A stretch of DNA of 64,000 nt, taken from Pseudomonas cavernicola (GTDB lineage: Bacteria > Pseudomonadota > Gammaproteobacteria > Pseudomonadales > Pseudomonadaceae). Shown piece by piece: positions 1-12,324 of the stretch; positions within the stretch are counted from its first letter, which is position 1, and every line of letters starts with the position of its first letter. Location of the stretch: NCBI RefSeq assembly GCF_003596405.1, contig NZ_QYUR01000002.1, positions 1,380,501 through 1,444,500 on the forward strand, given 5' to 3'. Both the position numbers and the translations under genes were made by a program. The notes under the pieces were generated by a model, which saw only the letters and a list, made by a program, of their open reading frames with translations, was not told the origin of the DNA and searched no databases.

Positions 1-286
1 TCCTCGTCACTCGATGGGCTGGTGGCCAAGGTTCTCACGCAGGAAGTTCCTGGCTGGGCATCCTTGGCTCGCTGAGGTTGGTAAATACTTAGAACGCTGC
101 TTGGGTCGAATAAGTGATCGGCGTTGCCGTATTGCAGCACCTGCACCGTGGCGAAGGAGTTTGCGCATGCTGTCGTCAAATGCCGCTCAGGTTGTCACGC
201 CACGCCCGCAGAAGAGTACGGGGCTTGGGCTAGGATCCTCTGCAACAATCCTAGCCTTCGGCCAGGCATAACGATACGGGTGAGCC
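1..286. other. No gene seen at window start
   Basis: No frame here gives a protein I recognise. Short open frames on both strands have no convincing ribosome binding site and no family signature. The stretch just before position 287 would hold the promoter of the sterol-desaturase-like gene, but I see no clear -35/-10 pair. Confidence 0.5.
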
Positions 287-1525
287 ATGAATTACGTTCT
301 TTACGCCGTGCCCTTTTTTATCCTGCTGATCGCGCTGGAGCTGCTCGCCGATCGCTGGCGCGGAGTCAGTACCTACCGCCTCGCCGACTCGATCAACAGC
401 CTCAGCGCCGGAGTGCTGTCGACCACCAGCGGCCTGCTGACCAAAGGCCTCGGTCTGCTCACCTACAGTTTCGCCTGGCAGCATTGGGGGCTGGTCGAGT
501 TGTCGGCGCAGAGCCTCTGGGTCTGGCTGTTCGCCTTCGTCTTTTACGACTTCTGCTACTACTGGAACCATCGACTCGGCCACGAGCGCAATGTGCTCTG
601 GGCGGCGCACTCGGTGCACCACCAGAGCGAGGACTACAACCTCTCCACCGCACTGCGCCAGACCAGCAGCGGCTTTATCTTCGGCTGGATCTTCTATCTG
701 CCGATGGCGCTGCTCGGGGTGCCGCCGCTGGTTTTCCTTACTGTGGCGGCGCTGAACCTGCTTTATCAATTTTGGGTGCATACCCGCCATGTGCCCAAGT
801 TGGGCTGGTTCGAATGGATCTTCATTACGCCCTCCAACCATCGCGTGCACCACGCGCAAAACGCCGTGTACATGGATCGCAACTACGGCGGCGTGTTCAT
901 TCTTTGGGACCGGCTGTTCGCTACCTTTCAGGAGGAGTTGGACGATGAGCCGGTAATCTTCGGGGTGACTACGCCACTGGCCAGCTGGAACCCGCTGTGG
1001 GCCAACCTGCAATTTTATGTCCAGCTGTGGCGCGATGCCGTGCGTGCGGAGTCGCGCTGGGACCAGCTGCGTATCTGGTTTATGCGCACCGGCTGGCGTC
1101 CGGCCGATGTCGCGGCGAAATACCCGCAGAACAAGCTGGAGCTGGCGCAGTTCGTCAAGTTCGAGGTGCCGCTGAGCGGTGCCCAGAAGCTCTACGTCGC
1201 GCTGCAATTCGTGCTCTATGTGGGCGCCGGTAGCTACCTGCTGGCGCTGGGCGAGAGTCAGGCGCTGCGCGTGCTGTTGCTCAGCTCGGCCTGGATGGCG
1301 TTCGGTCTGTATGTACTGGGCGTCTGGCTGGAGAACCGCCCGGCGGCGATTTGGCTGGAAGCCCTGCGTCTGGCGCTGAACTTGCCGGCGCTGTGGCTGG
1401 CGCAGCAGGCGGGTTTATTGCCGATCGGGCTGTTGGCCTGGAGTCTGCTGGGCGGCTACAGCCTGCTTAGCGTGCTGGCCCTGGTGCGCCTGCCGCGGCC
1501 GAGCCAGAGGGCCGTGCCGGCCTGA
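287..1525 (+). CDS. Sterol desaturase / fatty acid hydroxylase superfamily membrane protein
   Basis: A 412-residue integral membrane protein. In the first half it carries the three histidine boxes of the di-iron fatty acid hydroxylase family: HRLGH (near residue 104), HSVHH (near 116) and HRVHH (near 189). In this family the boxes bind two irons that activate oxygen to hydroxylate or desaturate a lipid. Hydrophobic segments flank the boxes, and the last ~130 residues form further membrane helices that go beyond the minimal domain. ATG start at 287. The stop (TGA) abuts the stop of the convergent DedA gene, so the two stops share the palindrome TGATCA. The family call is firm. The substrate cannot be told from the sequence. 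Confidence 0.85.
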   Translation: MNYVLYAVPFFILLIALELLADRWRGVSTYRLADSINSLSAGVLSTTSGLLTKGLGLLTYSFAWQHWGLVELSAQSLWVWLFAFVFYDFCYYWNHRLGHERNVLWAAHSVHHQSEDYNLSTALRQTSSGFIFGWIFYLPMALLGVPPLVFLTVAALNLLYQFWVHTRHVPKLGWFEWIFITPSNHRVHHAQNAVYMDRNYGGVFILWDRLFATFQEELDDEPVIFGVTTPLASWNPLWANLQFYVQLWRDAVRAESRWDQLRIWFMRTGWRPADVAAKYPQNKLELAQFVKFEVPLSGAQKLYVALQFVLYVGAGSYLLALGESQALRVLLLSSAWMAFGLYVLGVWLENRPAAIWLEALRLALNLPALWLAQQAGLLPIGLLAWSLLGGYSLLSVLALVRLPRPSQRAVPA

Positions 1526-2080
1526 TCAGATCTTCGGCGTCTTCAGCCATCGGCGCAGCCAGAGGGCTGCGCCGAGCAGTATCAAGCCGCCGAGCACCCA
1601 CAGCTCGTAGCGTTTGATATTCCCGAGCATCCCCTCCAGCACAGAGCCGAAGTGGAAGGCCGCATAGCCCAGCGCGGCCGCCCAGACCGCCGCACCGATG
1701 CCGTTCAGCAGCAGATAGCGCAATGGCGGGTAGCCGGACAGACCGATGGCTACCGGCATCACGGTGCGCATGCCATAGACGAAGCGAAAGCTCAGCACCC
1801 AGATATCCGGGTGGCGCTGAATGTAGCTCAGGGCCTTGACACCCATCAGTTGCAAGCGTGGCTTGCGGGCGAGAAATCTGCGCCCGTGTTTGCGGCCGAG
1901 GAAGTACCAGAGTTGGTCGCCGGCATAGCTACCGAAAAAGGCCGTGGCAACCACCGCGTTGATGTCCATATAACCGCGGAACGCGAGAAAGCCGGCCAAA
2001 ACCAGGATGGTTTCGCCTTCGAAAAAGGTGCCAAGAAACAAGGCGAAGTAGCCGAAATCCTGCAGGAATTGTTGGAGCAT
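1526..2080 (-). CDS. DedA family membrane protein
   Basis: 184 residues, the usual size for a short DedA/VTT-domain protein. It shows the family's FxGE-type motif (FFEGETILVLAGFLA, near residues 19-33) and the later motif with arginine and proline (FVYGMRTVMPVAIG, near 106-119). These belong to re-entrant loops between membrane helices, and a final helix precedes a basic tail. DedA proteins are inner-membrane proteins, probably lipid scramblases or flippases, needed for envelope integrity and proton-motive-force homeostasis. The gene converges on the sterol-desaturase-like gene with no base between the stops. Its start region faces hemB. The specific lipid is unknown. Confidence 0.9.
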   Translation of the reverse strand: MLQQFLQDFGYFALFLGTFFEGETILVLAGFLAFRGYMDINAVVATAFFGSYAGDQLWYFLGRKHGRRFLARKPRLQLMGVKALSYIQRHPDIWVLSFRFVYGMRTVMPVAIGLSGYPPLRYLLLNGIGAAVWAAALGYAAFHFGSVLEGMLGNIKRYELWVLGGLILLGAALWLRRWLKTPKI

Positions 2081-2116
2081 TTTCAGCGTTTGCGGCGAAA
2101 TGAACGCGCAGCCTAA

Positions 2117-3301
<1,185 letters not shown>

Positions 3302-3319
3302 GCCCCCTGGGAAGACGTG

Positions 3320-5542
3320 ATGAATACCGAAGGACTCAGCAGTACTGAATTGCTTGAAGCGCAACCTCTAGAGGAGCTGGCCCTAGTGGAACCGGTGGCG
3401 ATAATCCTGCCGTCGGTGGAGCTGTTGCCGGAGCCGATTCCTGCGCCAGCACCGATCAGCGTGCCGAGCCTGGATGACAGCAGCCTGTACATCCACCGCG
3501 AGCTGTCGCAGCTGAAATTCAATATCCGCGTGCTGGAACAGGCGCTGGATGAGTCCTATCCGTTGCTGGAACGGCTGAAGTTTCTGCTGATCTTCTCCAG
3601 CAACCTGGATGAGTTCTTCGAAATTCGCGTCGCCGGTCTGAAGAAGCAGATCACCTTCGCCCGTGAGCAGGCCGGTGCCGACGGCTTGCAGCCGCACCAG
3701 GTGCTGGCGCGGATCAGCGAGCTGGTGCATGAGCAGGTCGGCCGCCAGTACGCCATTCTGAATGACGTGCTGTTTCCCGAGCTGGCCAAGCACCACATCA
3801 ACTTCATTCGCCGCCGACATTGGACGGCCAAGCTCAAGGCCTGGGTACGCCGCTATTTCCGCGATGAAATCGCGCCGATCATTACGCCGATCGGCCTCGA
3901 CCCAACCCATCCGTTCCCGCTGCTGGTGAACAAGAGCCTGAACTTTATCGTCGAACTGGAAGGGGTGGATGCCTTCGGTCGCGACTCCGGTCTGGCGATC
4001 ATTCCGGCACCGCGCCTGCTGCCGCGGGTGATCAAGGTGCCCGAGGAGGTCGGTGGGGCCGGCGATAACCACGTGTTCTTGTCCTCGATGATCCATGCGC
4101 ATGCCGACGATCTGTTCCAGGGCATGAAGGTCAAGGGCTGCTACCAGTTCCGTCTGACCCGCAACGCCGATCTGTCGGTGGATACCGAGGATGTCGAAGA
4201 CCTGGCCCGCGCCCTACGCGGCGAGCTGTTCTCGCGCCGCTATGGTGATGCGGTACGCCTGGAAGTGGCCGATACCTGTCCGAAGCACCTGTCCGATTAC
4301 CTGCTCAAACAGTTCACCCTGAGCGAGAGTGAGTTGTATCGGGTCAATGGCCCGGTCAACCTGACGCGGTTGTTCAGCATCACCGGTTTGGCCAGTCACC
4401 CGGAGCTGCAATACACGCCGTTCACCCCGGTGATCCCCAAGCTGCTGCAGAACAGCGACAACCTGTTCAACGTGGTCAGCAAGCAGGACATCCTCCTGCT
4501 GCACCCCTTCGAGTCCTTTACCCCGGTGGTCGACTTGCTCCGCCAGGCGGCGAAAGATCCGCAGGTGCTGGCGGTCAAGCAGACGCTGTACCGTAGCGGC
4601 GCCAATTCCGAGATCGTCGACGCTCTGGTGGACGCGGCGCGCAACGGCAAGGAAGTCACCGCGGTGATCGAGTTACGCGCGCGCTTTGACGAAGAGTCCA
4701 ACCTGCAACTGGCCAGCCGCCTGCAAGCGGCGGGGGCGGTGGTGATTTATGGGGTGGTCGGCTTCAAGACCCACGCCAAGATGATGCTGATCCTGCGGCG
4801 TGAGAATGGCGAGATCGTCCGTTACGCCCACCTCGGCACCGGCAACTATCACGCCGGCAATGCCCGCCTGTATACCGACTACAGCCTGATCACCTCGGAT
4901 GATGCACTCTGCGAAGATGTCTCCAAGCTGTTCAGCCAACTGATCGGCATGGGCAAGACGTTGCGCATGAAGAAGCTGCTGCATGCGCCCTTCACCCTGA
5001 AGAAATCCTTGCTCGACATGATCGCGCGGGAAACGCAGTTGGCCAGCGAGGGCAAGTCCGCGCACATCATGGCCAAGTTCAACTCGTTGACCGACCCGAA
5101 AATCATCCGTGCGCTGTACAAGGCGAGCCAGTCCGGGGTGCGGATCGACCTGGTGGTGCGCGGCATGTGCTGCCTGCGTCCGGGCATTCCGGGGGTGTCG
5201 CACAACATTCATGTGCGCTCGATCATCGGACGCTTCCTCGAGCACACGCGGGTCTTCTACTTCCTTAACGACGGCGACGAGAAGATTTACCTCTCCAGTG
5301 CCGACTGGATGGAGCGCAACCTGGACAAGAGGGTCGAGACCTGTTTCCCGGTGGAAGGCAGGAAGCTGATCCTGCGGGTGAAGAAGGAACTGGAGTCCTA
5401 CCTGACCGACAACACCCAGAGCTGGGTGCTGCAGCCCGACGGGCGCTACCTGAGGGTGAGCCCGACCGGCAATCAGAACGCGCGCAATGCGCAGGCGGGT
5501 CTGCTGGAGAGGCTGACCAACCTGCCGCTCAGCATACGCTGA
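3320..5542 (+). CDS. ppk1: Polyphosphate kinase 1
   Basis: Reversibly transfers the ATP gamma-phosphate onto inorganic polyphosphate, usually at the inner membrane. 740 residues from the ATG at 3320 (an in-frame GTG lies one codon upstream). The N-terminal ~45 residues are a variable acidic/proline extension. The conserved body starts at [14 protein letters not shown] and includes [17 protein letters not shown], the LGTGNYH segment and [11 protein letters not shown] near the C-terminal phospholipase-D-like domains that hold the phosphohistidine. Its 3' end overlaps the 3' end of ppx by 14 bp, so the polyphosphate-making and polyphosphate-degrading genes converge, as in P. aeruginosa. Confidence 0.95.
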   Translation: MNTEGLSSTELLEAQPLEELALVEPVAIILPSVELLPEPIPAPAPISVPSLDDSSLYIHRELSQLKFNIRVLEQALDESYPLLERLKFLLIFSSNLDEFFEIRVAGLKKQITFAREQAGADGLQPHQVLARISELVHEQVGRQYAILNDVLFPELAKHHINFIRRRHWTAKLKAWVRRYFRDEIAPIITPIGLDPTHPFPLLVNKSLNFIVELEGVDAFGRDSGLAIIPAPRLLPRVIKVPEEVGGAGDNHVFLSSMIHAHADDLFQGMKVKGCYQFRLTRNADLSVDTEDVEDLARALRGELFSRRYGDAVRLEVADTCPKHLSDYLLKQFTLSESELYRVNGPVNLTRLFSITGLASHPELQYTPFTPVIPKLLQNSDNLFNVVSKQDILLLHPFESFTPVVDLLRQAAKDPQVLAVKQTLYRSGANSEIVDALVDAARNGKEVTAVIELRARFDEESNLQLASRLQAAGAVVIYGVVGFKTHAKMMLILRRENGEIVRYAHLGTGNYHAGNARLYTDYSLITSDDALCEDVSKLFSQLIGMGKTLRMKKLLHAPFTLKKSLLDMIARETQLASEGKSAHIMAKFNSLTDPKIIRALYKASQSGVRIDLVVRGMCCLRPGIPGVSHNIHVRSIIGRFLEHTRVFYFLNDGDEKIYLSSADWMERNLDKRVETCFPVEGRKLILRVKKELESYLTDNTQSWVLQPDGRYLRVSPTGNQNARNAQAGLLERLTNLPLSIR

Positions 5543-7031
5543 GGCTGAGGCCGATGCGCTTCAGCCATTCGGCCTCCAGCTCAAAGTCGGCCTGAGTCAA
5601 TGGGTTGGCGGCCAGCCAGCCCTCGGGGAACAGCACATCCAGGCTCTGCGCCCCGGCCTGTAACTGCACCTGCGGCATTTCTTGAGAGCCGCGGATGTGG
5701 TGGATGAGGATGGCGAAGCGCAGCAGTACGCATAAGCGCAGCAGTTTGATGCCTTCGTCGCCGAACTCGGCGAACCTGTCCTTGGGGATGTTGCGTCGGT
5801 GGCCACGCACCAGTAGCGCAAGCATTAGTTGATCTTCGCGGGAGAAGCCAGCCAGATCCGAGTGCTCGATCAGGTAGGCGCCGTGCTTGTGGTATTGGTA
5901 GTGGGCGATGTCCAGGCCTACCTCATGCACCTTGCTCGCCCAGCTCAGCAGCTCGCGGTGCCAGTCGTCGTCGAGCTCCCAGGCCTCGGCCACGTCCTCC
6001 AGCGCTTGCAGCGCCTTGTCTTCGACCCGTAACGCCTGCTCCAGATCGACGTGGTAGCGCTCCATCAGCGCGCTGAGGGTGCGTTCACGGACGTCCTCGT
6101 GGTGATGGCGGCCGAGCAGGTCATACAACACACCTTCGCGCAGCGCGCCTTCGGAGTGATGCATGCGCTGCAGTTCCAGGGCATCGAAGATGGCTTCGAG
6201 GATCGCCAGGCCGGCCGGGAAGATGGCCCGGCGATCCGGTTTGATGCCGTCCATCTCCAGCTTGTCCACCTCACCGAGTTTGAGCACCTTGCGCTTGAGC
6301 CAGGCGAGGCCCTCGGCATTCACTTCGCCGCTGCCAAGGCCGCCGGCTTTGATCGCCAGACCGACGGCGCGAATAGTGCCCGAGGCGCCTACCGATTCCT
6401 GCCAGCTGAGGCGGTGCAAGCCGTGCTCGATCCCCATCAGTTCCAGACGCGCTGCGGTATAGGCTTGGGCATAGCGCGCCGGGGTGATCTTGCCATCACG
6501 GAAATAGCGCTGGGTGTAGCTCACGCAGCCCATCTGCAGGCTTTCGCGCAGCAATGGCTCGAAGCGCTGGCCGATGATGAACTCGGTACTGCCGCCGCCG
6601 ATATCCGCCACCAGGCGTTTGCCGGGGGTGTCGGCGAGGGTGTGCGAGACACCCAGGTAAATCAGGCGGGCCTCTTCGCGGCCGGAGATGACTTCCACGG
6701 GGTGGCCGAGGATTTCTTCCGCGCGGCGGATAAACGCCGTGCGGTTGCGCGCCTCGCGCAGGGCGTTGGTGCCGACGACCCGCACGGCGCCTGGCGGCAA
6801 GCCGTTAATCAGTTGCGCAAAGCGGCGCAGGCAATCGAGGCCGCGCTGCATCGACTCTTCGTTGAGCTCGCGCTGCTCATCGATGCCGGCAGCCAACTGA
6901 ACCTTTTCACCGAGCCGCTCAAGAATGCGGATTTCACCGTGATCGACTTTAGCTAGAACGATATGGAAGCTGTTCGAGCCGAGGTCGATGGCGGCGATCA
7001 TTGAGAAGTGCTTGGCTGGCGTTAGCGGCAT
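5529..7031 (-). CDS. ppx: Exopolyphosphatase
   Basis: Hydrolyses terminal phosphates from polyphosphate and opposes the neighbouring kinase. The ATG at 7031 gives 500 residues, the usual length. The frame stays open to 7100, but those residues are not family-like. ASKHA-fold phosphate loops are visible: [12 protein letters not shown] near residue 12 and [11 protein letters not shown] near 145. The C-terminal half has the HD-like domain ([19 protein letters not shown]). Ppx and the related GppA share these features. The pairing with ppk1 favours Ppx. Confidence 0.93.
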   Translation of the reverse strand: MPLTPAKHFSMIAAIDLGSNSFHIVLAKVDHGEIRILERLGEKVQLAAGIDEQRELNEESMQRGLDCLRRFAQLINGLPPGAVRVVGTNALREARNRTAFIRRAEEILGHPVEVISGREEARLIYLGVSHTLADTPGKRLVADIGGGSTEFIIGQRFEPLLRESLQMGCVSYTQRYFRDGKITPARYAQAYTAARLELMGIEHGLHRLSWQESVGASGTIRAVGLAIKAGGLGSGEVNAEGLAWLKRKVLKLGEVDKLEMDGIKPDRRAIFPAGLAILEAIFDALELQRMHHSEGALREGVLYDLLGRHHHEDVRERTLSALMERYHVDLEQALRVEDKALQALEDVAEAWELDDDWHRELLSWASKVHEVGLDIAHYQYHKHGAYLIEHSDLAGFSREDQLMLALLVRGHRRNIPKDRFAEFGDEGIKLLRLCVLLRFAILIHHIRGSQEMPQVQLQAGAQSLDVLFPEGWLAANPLTQADFELEAEWLKRIGLSLSVC

Positions 7032-7433
7032 GGTCTGGGAATCTCGATGCTTGAGCGCGTCATCCTGCCACGATAGGGCTGCCACGCCAACGCGGAGCAT
7101 GGCACGAGGCAGTCGGTTGGCGATGACTGGTGGTCTGTGGCTGGGTTAATGGCTATTTCTTTATAGGCTTTTGCCGGGGTGGTGCGGCTTGCTGAAGCGG
7201 CTGCTGGCGAGCATTCTTATCAAGGTTTTAAATTATGCAGGGCGCTGCGCGGTCGGGGTGTTGCTGCGTTCAGGGCGGGAGTGGCGGCAGCCGTTAAATG
7301 GCCTCGCAACCTTGGATCGATCAGCTTTTGCATCGCGCGCCATAGCAAAGCTCAATCGGCCGCTGCTTTCGGTCACTGCAAAGCCGGGCTATGATGGCGG
7401 CCACTTTTATGCTTCCGACCACGGAGAGTTTCC
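7032..7433. other. 402-bp ppx-trxA intergenic region
   Basis: Divergent promoter region for ppx (leftward) and trxA (rightward). Short open frames here have no start signals or family features. A plausible trxA -10 (TATGAT, 7390-7395) lies about 40 bases before the start codon, with a poor -35. Nothing else is recognised. Confidence 0.4.
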
Positions 7434-7760
7434 ATGAGCGAATTCATCACCCACGTCAGCGACGCCAGCTTTGATCAGGACGTGCTCCAGGCTGATGGCC
7501 CGGTGCTGGTCGATTATTGGGCTGAGTGGTGCGGCCCGTGCAAAATGATTGCCCCGGTACTGGACGAAATCGCCCAGACCTACCAAGGCAAACTGAAAGT
7601 CTGCAAGCTGAATATTGACGAAAACCAAGACACCCCGCCGAAGTACGGCGTGCGTGGCATCCCGACCCTGATGCTGTTCAAGAACGGCAACGTCGAGGCC
7701 ACCAAGGTCGGCGCCCTGTCCAAATCGCAGCTGGCCGCCTTCCTCGACAGCAATATCTAA
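7434..7760 (+). CDS. trxA: Thioredoxin 1
   Basis: A 108-residue cytoplasmic dithiol-disulfide oxidoreductase. The redox motif WCGPC is at residues 32-36, and the cis-proline lies in RGIPTLMLF. It donates electrons to ribonucleotide reductase, PAPS reductase and peroxiredoxins and is recycled by thioredoxin reductase. The ATG at 7434 follows a GAGAG-type ribosome binding site. A strong terminator follows at 7791-7819, so trxA is a single-gene transcript ahead of rho. Confidence 0.97.
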   Translation: MSEFITHVSDASFDQDVLQADGPVLVDYWAEWCGPCKMIAPVLDEIAQTYQGKLKVCKLNIDENQDTPPKYGVRGIPTLMLFKNGNVEATKVGALSKSQLAAFLDSNI

Positions 7761-7790
7761 GCTGCTGTCAGGAAATCTGAGCCTTTGTTA

Positions 7791-7819
7791 AAAAGCCCCG
7801 CACATTGCGGGGCTTTTTT
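7791..7819 (+). terminator. Intrinsic terminator after trxA
   Basis: A GC-rich 8-bp stem (GCCCCGCA paired with TGCGGGGC), flanked by A residues on the left and a run of six T on the right. It sits 30 bases after the trxA stop. Confidence 0.9.
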
Positions 7820-8024
7820 CATGGCGCGAGACTAGACGCTCCTCTTAGCCGGTGGTACATTCGGCCTCGTAACGGCTCCTCCGTTGCTCTCTGCAAGCCG
7901 TCGCCGACGCACTCCTACTCGAATACTTTCGATAAACAAGCAGGCGATCCTGTCGCCTTCTCCGCGGCGCGGCCTCTTAAGCTAAACGCTTATTCCCCCT
8001 CCTTCACGACTACGTCATTCCTAT
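7820..8024 (+). promoter_or_regulatory. rho leader region
   Basis: About 200 bases between the trxA terminator and rho. The last 100 bases are rich in C and T with few G, the composition Rho prefers to bind. The rho ATG has no purine-rich Shine-Dalgarno sequence directly ahead of it (the bases are GTCATTCCTAT). Rho of other bacteria is autoregulated by termination in its own leader. That this leader works the same way is inference. Confidence 0.35.
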
Positions 8025-9284
<1,260 letters not shown>

Positions 9285-9301
9285 GCGCTGGAAGTTTTGC
9301 G

Positions 9302-9326
9302 AAAGCCGGGGTAACCCGGCTTTTTG
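9302..9326 (+). terminator. Intrinsic terminator after rho
   Basis: The hairpin AAAGCCGGG-GTAA-CCCGGCTTTTT has a 6-bp GC core and a five-T tail. It begins 18 bases after the rho stop. Confidence 0.9.
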
Positions 9327-9426
9327 CTACCTGCGTATCTGCTCTGCAAGTAGATACGCTCTTCTGAGTGATCGGGTTCGGCGCTAAACTTTGCGCCCGA
9401 CTTGCACGCCGCTATGAGACTCAAGC

Positions 9427-10893
9427 ATGCAGTATCGCGACCTACGCGACTTTATCCGTGGCCTGGAACAGCGCGGCGAGCTGAAGCGTATCAGCACTCC
9501 AGTTTCGCCCGTCCTGGAAATGACCGAAATCTGCGACCGCACCCTGCGGCGTGCTGGCCCGGCACTGCTGTTCGAGAACCCGACCGGCTTCGACATGCCG
9601 GTACTTGGCAACCTGTTTGGCACGCCCGGGCGCGTGGCCCTTGGTATGGGGGCCGAGGCGGTCAGCGAACTGCGTGAGATCGGTAAGCTACTGGCCTTTC
9701 TGAAAGAGCCAGAGCCGCCCAAGGGTTTGAAGGATGCCTGGTCGAAGCTGCCGATCTTCAAGAAGATCATCGCCATGGCGCCCAAGGTGCTCAAGGACGC
9801 GCCCTGTCAGGAAGTGATCGAAGAGGGTGAGGATGTCGACCTCGGCAAGCTGCCGGTGCAGACCTGCTGGCCCGGTGACGTCGGCCCGCTGATTACCTGG
9901 GGCCTGACCATTACCAAGGGGCCGAACAAGGAGCGGCAGAACCTCGGCATCTATCGTCAGCAGGTGATCGGCCGCAATAAGGTGATCATGCGCTGGTTGA
10001 GCCATCGCGGCGGCGCGCTGGATTTCAAGGAGTGGTGCGACAAGCATCCAGGGCAACCGTTTCCGGTCGCCGTGGCGCTGGGTGCCGACCCGGCGACCAT
10101 TCTCGGTGCGGTCACCCCGGTGCCGGACAGCCTCTCCGAATACGCCTTCGCCGGCCTGCTGCGCGGTAATCGCACCGAGCTGATCAAGTGCCGTGGCAGT
10201 GAGTTGCAGGTGCCGGCCAGTGCCGAGATCGTCCTCGAGGGCGTGATCCACCCCGGCGAGATGGCCGATGAAGGGCCCTACGGCGACCACACCGGCTACT
10301 ACAACGAGGTCGACCGCTTTCCGGTGTTCACCGTCGAGCGCATCACCCGTCGGCAAAAGCCGATCTACCACAGCACCTATACCGGGCGTCCGCCGGATGA
10401 ACCGGCGATTCTCGGGGTGGCGCTAAACGAAGTGTTCGTGCCGATCCTGCAAAAGCAGTTCCCGGAGATCACCGACTTCTACCTGCCACCGGAAGGCTGT
10501 TCCTACCGCATGGCGGTGGTGACCATGAAGAAGCAGTACCCGGGCCACGCCAAGCGCGTCATGCTCGGCGTCTGGTCGTATCTGCGACAGTTCATGTACA
10601 CCAAGTTCGTTATCGTCACCGACGACGATGTGAATGCGCGCGACTGGAACGACGTGATCTGGGCCATCACCACGCGCATGGATCCCTCGCGCGACACGGT
10701 ATTGATCGACAACACGCCGATCGACTATCTGGACTTCGCCTCGCCAGTCTCCGGCCTCGGCTCGAAGATGGGCCTGGATGCCACCCACAAATGGCCTGGC
10801 GAAACCACCCGGGAATGGGGTCGGGTGATAGTTCAGGACGAGGCGGTCAAGTGCCGGGTCGATGAGCTGTGGAAGGATCTTGGAATAGATTGA
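9427..10893 (+). CDS. ubiD: 4-hydroxy-3-polyprenylbenzoate decarboxylase UbiD
   Basis: A 488-residue, full-length UbiD that decarboxylates 3-polyprenyl-4-hydroxybenzoate in ubiquinone synthesis, using the prenylated flavin made by UbiX. Family segments seen are [19 protein letters not shown], the acidic [15 protein letters not shown] region carrying catalytic glutamates, and [17 protein letters not shown] near the C-terminus. The stop codon shares one base with the start of the downstream reductase (TGATG), which indicates translational coupling. Confidence 0.96.
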   Translation: MQYRDLRDFIRGLEQRGELKRISTPVSPVLEMTEICDRTLRRAGPALLFENPTGFDMPVLGNLFGTPGRVALGMGAEAVSELREIGKLLAFLKEPEPPKGLKDAWSKLPIFKKIIAMAPKVLKDAPCQEVIEEGEDVDLGKLPVQTCWPGDVGPLITWGLTITKGPNKERQNLGIYRQQVIGRNKVIMRWLSHRGGALDFKEWCDKHPGQPFPVAVALGADPATILGAVTPVPDSLSEYAFAGLLRGNRTELIKCRGSELQVPASAEIVLEGVIHPGEMADEGPYGDHTGYYNEVDRFPVFTVERITRRQKPIYHSTYTGRPPDEPAILGVALNEVFVPILQKQFPEITDFYLPPEGCSYRMAVVTMKKQYPGHAKRVMLGVWSYLRQFMYTKFVIVTDDDVNARDWNDVIWAITTRMDPSRDTVLIDNTPIDYLDFASPVSGLGSKMGLDATHKWPGETTREWGRVIVQDEAVKCRVDELWKDLGID

Positions 10894-11861
10894 TGAAAGT
10901 CACCTTGCAACCCTCAGGTGCAGTGCTCGAGATGCTCCCCGGCGAGCGGATTCTCGATGCTGCGCGCCGGCTCGGCTACGACTGCCCGCAGAGCTGCCGC
11001 AATGGCAACTGTCATATCTGCGCGGCGCTGTTGGTCGAGGGTCGCGTGCGCCAGAACGGCGATGCACGTGATCACGGCGAGTTGTTCACCTGCCTGGCCG
11101 AGCCGCTGGAAGACTGTGTGCTGCATTGGGATGGAGTGCTGGCACCGGGCGAGTTACCGCTGCGCAAGCTCAGCTGTCAGGTCAGTGAGTGCGTGGAGGT
11201 GGGCGGAGATGTCTGGCGCGTGCGCTTGCGTGCGCCGGCCGGTAAGCCGCCGCGTTATCACGCTGGGCAGTACCTGCTGTTGCGGCGCGAGGATGGCGAG
11301 CAAGCGGCCTTCTCCCTGGCCTCGGCGCCTGCCCAGGGGCGCGACCTGGAGCTGCATATTCTCGGACGCGAGGCGAGCGCCTTGACCCTGCTCGAACAGC
11401 TGCGCCGCAAACCCATGGTTCAGGTGCAACTGCCATTCGGCGATGCGCACCTGGCGCAGTTGCCGGACGGGCCGCTGATCTTGATCGCCGCCGGTACCGG
11501 CATGGCACAGATGCACAGCTTGATCGAGCATTGCCGCGCGGCGGGTTTCAAGCATCCGGTGCATCTGTACTGGGGTGCGCGGCGGCCCGAGGATTTCTAC
11601 CAGCTGCCGCACTGGGCCGACTGGCAACGGCAGCCCAATCTATACCTGCATAAAGTCGTCAGTGATGTCTGCAGTTGGGAGGGGCGTTGCGGTCTCTTGC
11701 ATGAGGCCGTGCGGGAAGACTTCAGCGATCTCTCGCCGCTGTACGTCTATGCCAGCGGCTCGCCGACGATGGTTTATGCGACCCTTGACGCACTGGTCGA
11801 GGCCGGGATGGGTGCTCACCAGATGCGCGCCGATGTGTTCGCCTATGCGCCGCGAGTTTAG
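10893..11861 (+). CDS. 2Fe-2S ferredoxin-NAD(P)H flavin reductase (CDP-6-deoxy-delta-3,4-glucoseen reductase-like)
   Basis: 322 residues from the ATG that overlaps the ubiD stop. The N-terminal ~90 residues are a plant-type ferredoxin domain with the cysteine pattern CPQSCRNGNCHIC plus a later cysteine in GELFTCLAEP. Next come an FAD-binding barrel (HAGQYLLLRR, near residue 125) and an NAD-binding domain (LILIAAGTGMAQMHSL, near 200; YVYASGSPTMVYA near 287). Such proteins pass electrons from NAD(P)H via FAD to the iron-sulfur cluster. The sugar-reductase name is inherited annotation. Coupling to ubiD suggests a link to ubiquinone or flavin metabolism (inference). Confidence 0.88.
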   Translation: MKVTLQPSGAVLEMLPGERILDAARRLGYDCPQSCRNGNCHICAALLVEGRVRQNGDARDHGELFTCLAEPLEDCVLHWDGVLAPGELPLRKLSCQVSECVEVGGDVWRVRLRAPAGKPPRYHAGQYLLLRREDGEQAAFSLASAPAQGRDLELHILGREASALTLLEQLRRKPMVQVQLPFGDAHLAQLPDGPLILIAAGTGMAQMHSLIEHCRAAGFKHPVHLYWGARRPEDFYQLPHWADWQRQPNLYLHKVVSDVCSWEGRCGLLHEAVREDFSDLSPLYVYASGSPTMVYATLDALVEAGMGAHQMRADVFAYAPRV

Positions 11862-11873
11862 AAGGAGCTATCC

Positions 11874-12098
11874 GTGGAAGATACTGCGTTGTTTCGCGTT
11901 TTTAGAACCCTTGCGGGTATTGCCTGCGTGATCGTGGTGGGCGAGAGTTTTCGTACAGGCAGCACAATTTCGTTTGGCCGCTCTAGCATCGGCTGGGTCA
12001 GCAAAGATGTCGCACCTGTCGGATTTTGGGTTGCGAATGTAACTTTGCTGGCTTTTGCTGTACTGGGCTTTACAGGCGGCACAGTACGCAAGAAATAG
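11874..12098 (+). CDS. Small two-helix membrane protein, function unknown
   Basis: 74 residues with a GTG start at 11874 and a good AAGGAG ribosome binding site starting at 11862, right after the reductase stop, so probably the same operon. Two hydrophobic stretches (near residues 12-22 and 50-66) are separated by a polar, glycine/serine-rich loop, and the protein ends in RKK. The base composition is less GC-rich than its neighbours. I do not recognise the family. Confidence 0.6.
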   Translation: MEDTALFRVFRTLAGIACVIVVGESFRTGSTISFGRSSIGWVSKDVAPVGFWVANVTLLAFAVLGFTGGTVRKK

Positions 12099-12153
12099 AT
12101 GCAATCCTTTGGGCTAAGCACCGCGAAGCCCAACGCTGTGCCGCGGCTTTGAT

Positions 12154-12296
12154 CGTTCCCACGCTCTGCGTGGGAACGCAGCCAATGACGCTCCGGCGTC
12201 ACGCTTTTCTGCCCTACGAACTGCGAACTCCCCCAGCGAGGTAGCCTGGACGACCCATGGTGGAAAACCGCTTTGCGGATTTTCCACTCTACGCAA
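12154..12296. repeat. Cluster of dispersed palindromic repeats
   Basis: Three palindromes in a row: an 11-bp arm pair around TCT (12154-12178, CGTTCCCACGC/GCGTGGGAACG), TGACGC-TCCG-GCGTCA (12186-12201), and a near-palindrome with arms GTGGAAAA/TTTTCCAC (12260-12287). The first and last resemble intergenic repeats I know from many Pseudomonas genomes. They fill the gap between two convergent genes and may also act as transcription stops. Confidence 0.7.
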
Positions 12297-12324
12297 CCGA
12301 ATTTAGCCGTCACCCCCCGCGTGC

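Noticed and set aside
251..1207. Long minus-strand open frame opposite the sterol-desaturase-like gene, and similar long antisense frames throughout the core
   Set aside because: In GC-rich DNA the opposite strand of a real gene is often open. These frames have no family features, no start signals and histidine/glutamine/arginine-rich compositions typical of shadow frames.
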